Under the pieces are notes generated by a model. The model was not told where the DNA came from. It saw only the letters and a list, made by a program, of their open reading frames with translations, and did no database searches. From assembly GCA_015501605.1 (NCBI GenBank), contig JADNRZ010000002.1:558001-622000 (forward strand): a DNA stretch of 64,000 nt. Reading direction: 5' to 3'. The stretch comes from Panaeolus papilionaceus. Lineage: Eukaryota; Basidiomycota; Agaricomycetes; Agaricales. The translations under genes were made by a program, and so were the position numbers. The stretch's first letter is position 1. Each line of letters begins with the position of its first letter. Below are positions 24,901-36,800 of the stretch, in pieces.

Positions 24901-27280
24901 AGTGCAGCATATATTTTTAGCCTGATCATCTCTGCAGTAATAGCAATGCCGCCTGTTTAAATTTACAACTATCCGTCCACTGACACACCTATTCTCAAGA
25001 ATATATACCGGAGGTTAGTTATGTACTTACCGTCCCGGCCACCCGCACTAATGTTAGCAGATGATCATAGTGTTCCCGTACCGCAGGCGACGTCTGTCCA
25101 TCTTCAGGTCCCCGCTCGTCCTTATTTAAGAAATTTGGACCCTTCACCATAGGCTTGACGGCATATTTTAGAAACGCATCCACAGAAATGCAGAATTCTG
25201 ATGGATTATTGTTAGGGCTTCTACTTCATCAGAAACCCGAATCGCTCGCAATAGCTTTTTCTGGGGTCTGGGGTATGTATGTCATAGTATATACGACAAG
25301 TATCTACAACAAGGAATAGATCTACAGAGAAGGGCTTTAATGGGAGGTTTGATGACGGAGAAATGCGAGGCTGATACAATGATAGTTGCTATCTATGAAA
25401 CTGGCTTCTTCGTTGCGATCACAGGGGTTAGTAAGGTGCTGTACTTCGAACAAGTAAACAACAATGCACATCATCAGAAAAGGTATCATGCGTGTGTGCA
25501 GCATCAAGGACCAGGAATAGCGACGGCGACCTGAGATCCTGTATTCTTAGTCTATACACATCGTCGAATGGTATGAAGATTAATACAATACCTCGAACCG
25601 ATCAATTAGCAAGATGAGGCATTTCGCCGACTCTGACTGAGAATCTACATGGTACTTCTCAATCTCCATCTACGAGCGATTCAAGGTTGAATCAACTATC
25701 ATCGAACGAGTGATTCGAATCAACGGGGATCATCAGAGTCTGCATATGGGGACTTTGATGCGTGATGGAATGATGCGTCGGGAGTCCGGAGGCCGGCATG
25801 ATAAGTTAACCTCTCCACCAGATAACTAGGACTTATTCTGGCATCAAACAATAACTTGAAGTAGCATTTGTATCCCGAGACGGGGGTTGGTCATAAAATG
25901 TCGGGAAATAAGCGTTTGCCAAGTAGGATAGCTTAGTTCGCCGACCTATAATTTAGGCATCCCCTCATACCCTCATGATGACCGAGTCGGGAAGGCTCGA
26001 GATACCCCCGCCAATGGCAATACTTAATTATCCCGGTAAGAACTTTACCGTGACACCACAACCCCAAACGAGGATAAACAACGACGATACTTATGTCCGG
26101 CGTTCGCTGAAACTCGTTCGAGGCTGTCCTCGAATGAGACGCACCTCGACCCGCGTCTAGACTCGGGAGTCACAGTCTCGTACGCAGAACCTAACTTTGA
26201 TGTCCCTACAATTTCATGTCAGCGTCCGTCAAACTATTTACTTAAGAACGCCTGAATGCTCTCTTGGATGGACTAGGTAATATTAAGCTTTTGGGTCATC
26301 TGCTCCGAGATGACGATTATTACTGCGCATGCAAACTTCCAATTTGAGTCATTCCACTCCTCCAACACTGCTACGCAACCTTTCGCGCCATGTTGGCCTC
26401 TGAACTCTATGACATCGAGAAGAGGGATCAGCAGCTGAAAAGGGGAAGGATCAGCGAAGTGTCTGTCAACTGTCTCTCAAGGCACAACGGGCTGTCGACC
26501 AGGCACCTCTGTAACCCAGGACAGACAACTCTGGGGTCACAAATAGCAAACATTACGACCACATCAGCCAACCAAGTCGAAAACGATGGTGATACCAAGG
26601 TCGTGTGCTCACCGTACCCATGCGTCAGTAGTGCACTGCAACTCACGACGCCTTCACAAGCCACCTTCGCGGGTCTTATCTTCGTAACCCTGCATGAGCC
26701 TTACATAGTATGTAATAGATACAACGATCACACTGTCAGTATTTTATTCTCCGGCCGGGCTGACTTTGAATACTTAACATCCATGAATTGCGCGTTGTAT
26801 AGCTTCGGGGGTAGGATAACCCACTATGTAAGGGAAGTGATAAGTGGTAGAAGATAGCAGATCTATAGCAGGGCAGGGAGGGTATGGGATGAGATGAGAT
26901 GGGCTGAGATATGTATGAAAAGCGTTCGATCTAGAACGACAGGGAACGTGTGTGGGGGGCTTGAAATGAAACTGCAGGTGCATGCTGACTTTGAATTTCT
27001 CAAAATATGAAAGAAAGAAGGAAAGGGGAAATGGAAAAGCCGAGACACAACGTACATCTATCATATACGTGGCTTACGCGACTTCCATGTTCTTGAGAGT
27101 CGGTATACACGAGAAGAAGAAGAAAAGAGGGTGGTGATGACAGTAAGTCCTTACCTACACCATCGCGTGTATGTCCATGTGCATACAGATATATGTCATT
27201 GTGTGGCGGTGGTAAAGTATTGAAGAAAGTAGGGACCACCGAAGAGCTCGGTTATGAATCCGTGAGTATGTGCATTGTTC
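18938..27280. other. 8 kb gene-poor region
   Basis: No open frame here shows a recognisable domain. There is no reverse transcriptase, integrase, transposase, helicase or P450 motif. The longest frame is 26390-26857 (155 aa), which lacks any motif. Sequence complexity looks normal, and stop codons are dense in every frame. It may be decayed mobile DNA or unique intergenic sequence; reading alone cannot tell. Confidence 0.35.
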
Positions 27281-27284
27281 AGGT

Positions 27285-27415
27285 ACGACGAGGCGCGTCC
27301 GAAACGCGACGCGACGCGATCAATTAATGAGAATAAATAATGATGGCTGCTATCGCGCGTTAACTTAGCGCGCCTCGGCACGCGACGCGTTGTTATCATT
27401 GTTCAGGCTAGTTTT
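27285..27415. repeat. ACGCG/CGCG-rich patch with a repeated CATTGTTCAGG motif
   Basis: CATTGTTCAGG occurs twice (about 27276 and 27398) around a block holding several ACGCGACGCG-type repeats and TATCGCGCG. The inner part is AT-rich (ATCAATTAATGAGAATAAAT). Similar ACGCGACG words recur at 30917, 31366 and 32376. It could be a small dispersed repeat or a protein-binding cluster; no function is claimed. Confidence 0.4.
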
Positions 27416-28356
27416 GTTCCCCGCTGTCTAGCACGCGTATTTATAAACCTCACCAAAGCGACTACGCCGCCCCGTATCACCGCCGACACTGATCGTAGTC
27501 CCCGCCCTTTGAATATACATTTCAACTCAAAATAATTTACTTTCAATTCAATTCAGTCCAGTTGAATCGAATCGAATCACCACCTCTGACGAGATCCCAG
27601 TTCGTTCCATATTTAACCCATCCACGCTGGAGATGTCCGCGCCAAATCTCTATCCAAGTCATCAATCTATCTGTCTATCTGTCTATCTCAACGAGTTGTT
27701 CTAAGCATAGCTCTAATCCACAGGGTCCGGATTGATTGAATGTAAACAGCGGGAACGGCGACTTTGTCGGCTTGGGCTTGGAATGCTACGCTAATGTTCT
27801 GCGTTCAGTTCTATGAATAGCATTCGTGCTTACTTGCCGGATAAATCCCTAGGGACAGAGAAGGGAACTTGAACACGGAATGAATGAATGGAATTGAATG
27901 GTTGGAAAGTGGGCGGTGTAGGGTTTCTCGGAATTGGAGCCATGGATTGAATGTAGCTATTCAGTCTAGAGGGCATTGCATTACGACGGCTTCTACATAT
28001 AAATTCCACTGCGTTGCTTTCTGTAAGAGACTTACTTGCTCTGAGACGGAAATTAAAGTTAGCGTAATGCAAACCTCCTAAGGTCTCATCCAACAACGGC
28101 ACCAGACGCCACTTCTCCCTTCAGTCGACGTCGCTCCCTTAGGTCCGGAACGCTGGACAAGACAGATGCAAAATCTCAAGTGCCGGTAAGGTGCTTGTCA
28201 CATATAAAGTAAGATAAAAGTACGTGAGCAACCTTACCTCAACAACCTTGAAAGACGGGGCAGGACATCAAGCCGAGGAAAAATCTTCTCAAGTCGAGCG
28301 GCACGCACAGAATATACATACCACTAAACCCTTACAGTAAAAGCGGAACGCAACGA

Positions 28357-29035
28357 GCGTTAACGTTAAATATAAATACTACTACATCCACATCGCTCGT
28401 CACCGTCTCAGAAAAATGAAGAATCAAACATTCCGTGGAAACGATTCAGAATGTCAATGCAAATATAGAACTGCCTCGGTTTTCATATATCATTTCAATC
28501 GTCATTCATCATTTACATTGACATTTACTTGTTTGCCGAGTAAAAGGACAGAAAAAGAACAGAAGGTGTGAATAAGCGAATAACAAAGGAGAGGACTCCG
28601 AGAGGTCCAGAACCCAATTCAACGCCTGTGAAAGTGCGTCACTAGGCGCCTTGCCTTGAGTTTGCTTGCCTTGCGAAGCCGAGATAAGCTTGTAAGCTTC
28701 TATATCTTACTCTAGGGTATATGTATTGAATCCCTGCCTCTCGTTATTACTTACACGGGAGTCATGGTGCGTTCAGGGTTCAGGAGATAGAGCCTAGGCC
28801 TCGAAGAAGTAATATACATAGATATAATTTGAGTGCCTTCGTCCAATGACGCTCGATCGAGTAGGTATTCAATGTTGGATGCTTCTGCTATTCCGTGAAA
28901 ACACACATTTGAATGTTCTGAATAGGATATGGCTCGGATCTACTAGAACCAAATTGAATGGTCAGCTCCTGCCCATCCACAACCTGGAGTTAGCTTCGAA
29001 TTCGTGACAACGGGTTGAGTCCTTGATTCGAACAG
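28357..29035. repeat. Unit A of a diverged tandem duplication (period about 670-690 bp)
   Basis: This unit is paralogous to the next ~700 bp. Shared blocks include CACTAGGCGCCTTGC (28640 versus 29306) and GGATCTACTAGAA (28937 versus 29623). Also shared are the stretch around GTGAATAAG, GAGGTCCAGA and CAACGC, and the terminal pattern CTTCGAGCGTCAACCTTAAA. The copies have scattered substitutions and small indels. No conserved reading frame was seen, so the unit looks non-coding. Confidence 0.75.
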
Positions 29036-29760
29036 GACGCCTTCGCTTCGAGCGTCAACCTTAAATATTACATCTACGTCGCCTGTCACCGTGGAACTGA
29101 GGACCACTACACCGTACCCTACCGCATCTGAGCACTTTCATCTTATTTCACTTCATTTCGTTTCATCACATTGTAATCATCATGCATCATTTAAATTTAC
29201 TTTTTTGCCGATTGGAAGGAGAAAAGAAGCTGTGAATAAGTGAATCAAAAAACGGAGAAGATGCACAGAGGTCCAGAGCCCCATTCAACGCTTGTGGAAG
29301 TGGGTCACTAGGCGCCTTGCTTTGCCTTGAGTCTGCTTACCTGTGAACCCGAGGTATGAATGTACACTGCTATTTCTTTCCAGGGTACTGTATCTGTATA
29401 GAAACCCTTGCTTTTCACTATCACTTACATGGGAGTCGTGGTGTGTTCGTGCTTTAGGAAATAGTGCCTAGACTTCGAAGAAGTAAAATTGGCGTAGTTT
29501 GAGTATGTTCGTCCAATAGCGCTGGGTGGAGTGGAGTGGGCAAGTATTCAATGTCCGATCCTTCTGCTATACCTGTACCGCGAAAACACACATACGAATA
29601 TGTACATTCAAAGATGTGGTTCGGATCTACTAGAATGGAACTGACTATCGAGCTCCTGCTAATCCACCACCCAGAGTTCAAGTTCACTTGCTATCGTGAT
29701 AGCGAGTCGAGCTTCGATTCGGAGGGCAGGTAAACGCTTCGAGCATGCTATGTAGGTCTT
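29036..29760. repeat. Unit B of the same tandem duplication
   Basis: This is the second copy of the block described for 28357-29035, in the same orientation and directly adjacent. The local offset between matching words varies from 666 to 686 bp, which shows internal indels between the copies. Confidence 0.75.
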
Positions 29761-29842
29761 TCAAGAGTGCCTCCCCCCTCGAACTTAAGCATTACATTAC
29801 TCTATACACATAAGTCACAGAACCAGCCTCTCGAACTTCAAG

Positions 29843-30450
29843 TTGGAATTCACAGCTCCTTCCTCTCTTCACCTACCTCTGTCTCCCCCTCTCGTCAACC
29901 CCATACCTAACTTGAACCCCAAAAATCTAAACCCAAACCTTCCCTCAACCTCAAAATTCAAACACTCCCTCAAATTCAAGTCCCGCTCCCTATCCGCCCC
30001 CCCCCAAAAAAGGATACTGCAATTGGCAGCTCTGAACAGGTCATCGACGCTCCACTCCGATCATGCCCACCCTGTGCCTTGTTCCATCCTGGTTTCGCCC
30101 TGCTCTGTTTTCACCCTGTTCTATGTTTGCCATGTTTTGTGCTGGTTTCGGTATGCCTGTTGTGTTTCGCCATGCATGCCCTGTTCTAGTTTAACTCGAA
30201 CTCGAACAGGGCGTACACAGGGACCCCTTCGCCCTGTTTTGCCTTTTGTTTCTTTGAATCGGGACTCGGACGCGGAGTGTCGCGTGTCTGGCGTGTCGCT
30301 CGATACAGCAATTCTGATTCCGCTTCAATTTCGGGTTTGGTCGCGTTTTGCTTCAAAGTTATGCGGGGTTTTTTTAGGGGTTTTTGATAATATTAAAATT
30401 AACTTGAAGTTGAAAGCGATCAAGTTGCCGGATCCCACATTCGAATGAGC
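29843..30450. repeat. Low-complexity segment with repeated CCCTGTT/CCATG words
   Basis: From about 29930 to 30250 the sequence is built of short pyrimidine-rich words (AACCCC, then CCCTGT, TTTCGCC, CATGCC in many variants). An uninterrupted plus frame of 201 codons covers it, but its translation is low-complexity (Pro/Asn/Lys, then Cys/Phe/Val). I therefore do not call a gene. Confidence 0.4.
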
Positions 30451-30782
30451 GTTTTCTGTTTCTCGATGTATACTGGATACTCTGAATAACGCAACTTTCA
30501 CCTCTACACCCCAAGTCCGAGTTAACCTATGCACACCGCCAACGACCCAGAAAAATTCAAAGAAAGACCCTGCCCGACCTCCTTAATAATAATTTATCAC
30601 AACATAAATGACAACACACAAATGACTCTCGTCACCCCTTCCCGAACCCATCCCAAATGCGTTATTCGTTTCAAATCCATCTTTGTGCCTCTCTTGCCCT
30701 TTAATTTTCACCTACCTATTCAGTTGCTGACTTATGGTTGCTTATGCGCAGGATTATGATGCGGTTATGACGAAGCCTTCGA

Positions 30783-30987
30783 GGGATGAGCAGGCTCGGT
30801 ATGTACGAAATATCAGAATCAAAGGGATTGCTTACTGTACTTGTTGGGACATTCGAAGGACGCATCAGAAACGGAAACATCGAAAGGGACAGTGAAGAAA
30901 GGCAATTCAGGGAATGACGCGACGCGTCTCGGGGGGTGTCGGACCGCGCACTCATTTGTCGCCTTCAGACTTTGGTGGTCGAAAAGC
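30783..30987. repeat. Unit A of a second diverged tandem duplication (period about 400 bp)
   Basis: Shared with 31175-31440: GGCTCGGTATGTAC, TCAAAGGGATT, TTGTTGGGACATTCG, CATCGAAAGGG, GGGAACGACGCG-like, GGGGTGTCGGACC, CACTC and TTGTCGTC/GTCGAAA, in the same order. The copies differ by substitutions and a ~60 bp length change. No reading frame is conserved. Confidence 0.65.
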
Positions 30988-31174
30988 CTGGTTTCCATAG
31001 TATAATCGAAACAGAGCTTATTGACATGCTTGCCGCCTCCCGTACCTCCAACCCCGTCACTTCACTCAAATCCCTGACAGGTGTTCATATTGATGCAGTT
31101 ATGGTGATGGCGAACCATTCAAATTTTAAAGAAAAGAAACGGATTGAGACGTGTGCATCCCAGTGTCGGGTACA

Positions 31175-31440
31175 ATGAGCGGGTTGAGTCTTAAGGCTCA
31201 GTACGTACATATGGCATATATCAAAGGGATTACTTGCTTGTTGGGACATTCGTTAAGCATCGAAAGGGCACATCAGAGGGACGAAAGGACAGAGCACAGA
31301 AAATAGACGCGATAGGTGGGAAAGGGATTTTTAGTTCATATGTATGCAACGCTTAGGGAACGACGCGTCGTGCTCGAATGCGTTCGGGGTGTATCGGACC
31401 ACTCACTCTCATTGTCGTCGTTGTTGTCGAAAGACGCGTG
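31175..31440. repeat. Unit B of the second tandem duplication
   Basis: Same orientation and order of blocks as 30783-30987, including TTGTTGGGACATTCG at about 31239 and CGGGGTGTATCGGACCAC at about 31385. Confidence 0.65.
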
Positions 31441-31624
31441 ATTTGAGCAGTGTGTTGAACAACGCTGCCAATACACATATAAGCCATAACTTAAAAACGT
31501 GCTCGCTCAACTTCACCTCCACTTCACTCAACTTCCAGCATCAACCGAAACGAAAAAGCTCTCGACCTCAATCACGCCCCATTCGCCTCCAGCGGCCACC
31601 AAATACGGCCACCTAGCAGTTGCC

Positions 31625-31909
31625 TATGGTGCCACCAGCCTAGTCACCACCACTTTTGTACAGACGCCAATTGGCTGGAGTGACTCCGCATAGTGCAAGC
31701 AACAGCAGGGAGCTGGCAGGGAGGCGCCAATTTGGGCTGGAGAAAAAGTTTCAACTCGCTCAGTTTTCATCCAAACAAAAATCCCTCTGGACATTTTGTT
31801 CCTAGACCCAAAATAAGCATTTTTACCAGGCAAATAAGAAAAAGGGGGAATTTGAGAGATGCTGCAACATTTGTCACAAATTGGTGGTGATTAGGCTGGT
31901 GGCACCATA
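31625..31909. mobile_element. MITE, 281 bp, TA target-site duplication
   Basis: Terminal inverted repeats begin TGGTGCCACCAGCCTA at 31627 and end with the complement at 31907. The first 26 bases of the two arms differ at one position, and the next few still match loosely. The element is flanked on both sides by TA (31625-31626 and 31908-31909). There is no transposase open frame inside. The TA duplication and the size fit a non-autonomous Tc1/mariner-type (Stowaway-like) element. The good arm identity suggests recent activity. Confidence 0.85.
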
Positions 31910-32143
31910 GCCAAGCATGGCTTAATAATCCACTCCCTCCCCATCACCCCCCCGTACAGCTTTCGTGATCGCCGTCTGATTTTCATACTCCGCGAGTATG
32001 AGGCGTGTGAGCGCCTCTTTTTTCGTGTTCCTTCTTTCGTGCTTTCGTGTTTTGTTATTTATTCTTGCAGAACTTTCAACTTCTCAGTAGGCCGGGTGCT
32101 TTCTTTGTTTTCTTCACCTACCTGATTCGTTGAGCAGTTGTGC

Positions 32144-32163
32144 TCTTCTCTCTCTCTCTCTCT
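32144..32163. repeat. (CT)n microsatellite
   Basis: A run of CT dinucleotides in a non-coding region, directly readable. Confidence 0.8.
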
Positions 32164-33544
32164 GGTGTTATATTTAATTGCTCCTACTACTCACATTCGA
32201 AAACACTTTCTCAACCCAACCTGGAATGGAATGTGGGTACGCAAGACCCGACCCTGAATAAAGCAGAATGACTCGCCCGCCTTCCTATTTTGGAAGAGTA
32301 CGAATCTTCGCCCCTTGCTTACTTACACCGTTAGACGGCGACCTTTGCTGGGTGCTGATTGGATTGTACAATGTAAGCACGCGACGCGACATAGGTGGAT
32401 ATATCAAGTAATCAAGGGATTTCACAACAAGTTCGTATGGAATTGAGACGAAGAGGTAGAGACGATATGTGCTTTGAATTTATCGACGCGTACACAAGTA
32501 AAAATTGAATTGAAGACCCTACAAACCCCAAGGTCTCGACTCTCGGATGGATCGAAAGGACTAGACCTCCTTCACCCCACTTCGGATTCAGTCGAAATTC
32601 AGACCCCGCTGAATATATTCCAAGTTCAATCTGCTGTCGCGGCATCGGACGGGTGTGCCAGCCAATACATATATTATCTGTCTATCTCGCCACTGTCGTG
32701 TTCGTGTGAGTGAGATTCACATTGGCCGTGGGTGAGGGAGGGGAATTAGGAATTTAAAGCAATTAAGCGGAACGATGGTTAGATGCATGGATGAGTGGGT
32801 GAGACGGTGAGACGGGACGGGGGACGTGCAGAGCTTCGCTCGATTCTTTGCTTTCCTTTCGATGAGTGTGCATAAGTAAGCCTTCGACGATTTGACTCTA
32901 GGAAGCTGAGGCGCTGAAGGGTGTACATAATCTAGGTATTATAAATAATCGAATTTAATATAAAATAAAATAAAATAATACGTGATTGTGTAATTAATAC
33001 AAGGACACGATGAAAGGAGAAGGGGAGGGTGGGTAGGTGCCGGTCGGAGGCCGGAACGGTGTGAATGTGAAGTGAATTTGGATAAGTGGACCGAGATGCG
33101 AGGATGTATGCAATGTCCGTACATACCAGGTTCAATACTTACGCGACGACCTGTGGTGTTGTGGTGTTGTCAAGAACGAATCGCGGTGTCATATCATCAT
33201 CGCACCCTCACTTCAGCATCCAAGGGTGTAGTTGACGATAACATAACTCTTCGTCCTCAAAAACGGGGCCCGTTCACAGCAGGTTATATTACATTACAGC
33301 ATAGGTGGTGAAAGAAAGGAAGTCAGCCAACCTTGCTTGCTTTAATTCGTTCCAAGCTATCGTATGTAAGTTTCGGGAGTGGGATAGCGTAAGACAGTAC
33401 AATCCGAATGTCATGCTAAGATTGAAATTGTTTTTTGGATTGTCGAAGTGAAGTCGCCGTCGGTGGACTCTCACATATTGGACGGAGGTGCGTCTAGAGT
33501 GGATGGAGTGGTGTTGGATGATAGTGAGTGAAAGGAGCGGCGAC

Positions 33545-33745
33545 CTTGGTAAACTGAATTGAAATTAAAAATAAGAAAATAAATAAATAAAGTTCAAAAA
33601 ATAAATAATTAAATAATTAAATTTCGAAGAGAGATTGGATCTTGGATCTGTGATTTGTTCCGTAAAGGAATGACGGAGATGAAAAAGCAAGGTGACGGGA
33701 AAAAGAAAAGAAAAAAGAAAAAAAAAAGAAATTGAAAGACAGAGA
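33545..33745. repeat. A-rich simple repeats (AAAT/AATA and AAAAG)
   Basis: An (AAAT)n and TAAATAATT block at 33555-33620 and an AAAAG/poly-A block at 33700-33735 lie just upstream of the F-box gene. The poly-A tract could be part of its promoter. Confidence 0.7.
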
Positions 33746-33875
33746 GATTTGATTTGTTGCGTCTGTCCATCCTCCGTCCGTCGTTAAAGTACATTAGTCT
33801 TATGGCACTCACTCTTTTTAATCCCTTCCCTCCTTCTCTTTCCCACATCCTCTCCTCGTCCATATCTCCATCACA

Positions 33876-36800
33876 ATGCCTATCATCACTCTCAACGCCC
33901 ACAACATACCCATAGAGCTGCTCTCCAACATCGCCCTCTCCCTCCTCGCCCAACAACCCCTCGGCCCACCAACACAACTCCTCCCTCTCCTACTCACAAA
34001 TAAAGCCATCTACCACGCCCTATCATCAAATGCCTTTCTCGCAAAAGTATGCCGCCTCAAGCTCGACGTATCAGCCATCGAGCGACGGGCATTCAAACCC
34101 GCCGACGCACACCTCGCCTCGCACCTCGTCAAGAGCTTCCGCATGATCAAGCAGCTACGGAGAAAATTCACCGCGCGGACATATCTTCCCCATTACCTGC
34201 CTTCGGACATGCCTAGCCTGTGCGACGACGACGAGTTGAGGGACGTGGATATTCTCCCCGAGCTGTATCTTCTCCGATTAGATAGCGATGGCAAGAACTA
34301 TGCTCAGCTGGAGTATGCTGGGATAAGGGACTTTGTGCGCGATTTCGTGTTGAATCGGCTATACGACGACGCAGAGTTGAACGATGGTTGGCCGTTGGAG
34401 AATGCTCAGAATTCATGTGCGTTGTGGTTAATGTGGATGTTTACTCTAAAAGGTGCGCATCACACGTTTATTCTCATTCCCTCCCTGAATTCAATTAAAT
34501 AAATTCATTATCTAGAGGACCTACACAAAGAAACACCAGAAGAACGAGAATCAATCGTTCGAAAGATTCTACCTTATTGCACGCTAACACACCGCGTACG
34601 TTATTCTCATCTTGCCATCCTCCATCTTCTCACCTTTACACAGTACGCAGCCTCAGAAGCACCACCCAACCACTTCCACCTCCCCCTCCTCCCACACCTG
34701 CGATCCCACCAACACCCGCTCGTGCACCAACTCCCCACTTCATCCTCAGACCCCTCCCTCTCCCCACCCCCACTCAAAAATCGCCTCGTCTACCCACACT
34801 ACCTCAGCTTCTCCCGCGCCCCTGTCTTCAACTACTTCAATGCCGACTTCGCCCTCTCCCCTCCGCTCGCGAGCATCGCAGCCAAACTCCTCTTCGTAGC
34901 CCGCCGCGAGCTCTTCCTCATCCGTGCCCCGCCGCATGTCTCCAATGCCCCGCCTGCGAATCCGATGAACCCCTCGCCCCAGCCGACGGTGACGGATTAT
35001 GAAAGGCTGAATGAGGTCAAGGCTGCGAGGGTGCCAATGTGGGCGAAGTGGAATTGGGAGGAGGGGTGTGTGGAGAGAGTGAATCGGGCGCCTGTTGTGC
35101 CTATGCCTACGCCAGCCCCGAAGACGACGACGGCTTCAACGTCTTTGAATCCAACACCACCGCCTGCGCCTTCAACCCTCGAAGATGAAGGAGACTTTGA
35201 AGAGTCAAAGTTGTGGGATACCACATGGCATCGTCACCGTCTCTGCATCGACTACACCGACCCCAAGCCTATCTTCGAGCCTGGCAAGGTGTATGTTCCC
35301 GGGACGATGGACGCGCAATGGGAGGGTAAAATCTGGGTATGTCTTGCACCTGTGCATATCTCTCCACATGTTTCATCACCTCGTACTAAACATGCTATGA
35401 ATGAATGAACAGCTCCCCGGCCTTCAAGCGTTCAATCTCGCCCTACAGCCCCAACACGCTGCATTCCCCGGTCCTCCACCGTTATATTCTATGCCAGGCA
35501 TGCCACCGCCCCCGTTCAGCGAGCGCACGCTGGCGATGACGATGCAGTTTAGCTTTTTGGATGTCAAGGAGCATTGGAGGGTGTGTGGGTGTGTGGAGAG
35601 GGGGGTTAGGTGTGATGAGGGATGTGATGTGGAGATGCGTGATGAGGATGGCAATGAGAGTGGGGAGAGCAGGGTGTGGACGAGGGTGGAGAAGCGGCCG
35701 AGTATGGTGATTGAGGAGGATGAAGAGGAGGATGAGATGGATATGGATTATGAGGAGGACGAAGAGGAGGACGAGGAGGATGAAGACGACGCGATGAGTT
35801 CATGCGCGTCTGATTATTCAGACGCATGTAGCACCACTTCGTCATCATCGTCATCATCCTCGCCAGCACGGAAACAAGATCCCGAACACGCGCTCTTTGA
35901 AGCCCAACGCGCACGCGGGTTAAGGATGGACGAACACGCAGCATGCGGCGTCATACCCGTGCCTCTACCCGTCATGCGTTCCCTTCCCTCCTCTTCCCCC
36001 TCTTCTCCTCCCACCCCAGGCCCCCAAGACATCGACCCCGCTGCCCCACCCATCGTTCCCTCACACGTCGCCTCCCAACTCCCGCCATCTACCATCCAAA
36101 CCCTCGTACCAGGCCAAGACGGCATCTCCATCACCGACCCGGAAACAGGGATCGTCGTCCCCCTTCCGCTTGGAACCAACATTGATAAAGTCGATTTCTC
36201 GATGTCCAATGCGTGGTTCCCTGGTCGTCTTGGTGGGGTGGGCGTCATCAGACGCGAAGGGTTGACAGTGGGAAGTGTGCAGAGCGAGGAAGATAAACCG
36301 CGAGATGAGGTCGTGGTTTTTGTGAATTATGAGATTCCGAGGGCGGAGGGTGTGAGAGCCGTCGATGGCTCTTGTTTGAGTATGCAGGATATGAGGAAGA
36401 CATTGGGGGCTGGGAAGGGGAGGGAGAGGAGGGAGGGGATGTGGGTGTATGAGACGTTTGATAAGAAGCGCAAGAGTGGGCATGAGCATCATCGCTTGAG
36501 GGGCGGGGAGGTGGAGTTGGTCGAGCGGTACCTCTCTGAAGAGCGGGAGAAGGAGAAGGAGAAGGAGGGGAGGAGCACGGAGAAGGAGATGTTTGAGAGG
36601 TCTGCGAGGAGGGCCTTTGAGGGCGGTGTAGGGTGCTGTATGAAGTGTTTGGAGACTGCGCGCGTGAGGAAGGAGGAGAGGATGAGGATGGAGGATAAGG
36701 CGCGGAGGGCGCTGGATGGGTTTTTGAGGGATTTTGGCAAGAGAGAACAGCAGAGTCAAGGGGATGATGTGGTGCTTGATGACCTCGACATCCCGTCCTT

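Noticed and set aside
26390..26857. 155-aa plus-strand open frame in the gene desert
   Set aside because: No motif, no signal peptide and no continuation; it looks like a chance frame.
28976..29030. GATTCGAAC word as a tRNA B-box
   Set aside because: No matching A-box or foldable cloverleaf is visible upstream; it lies inside the tandem-duplicated unit.
29843..30448. 201-aa plus-strand open frame
   Set aside because: The translation is low-complexity and follows the repeated CCCTGTT words; there are no domains or splice sites.
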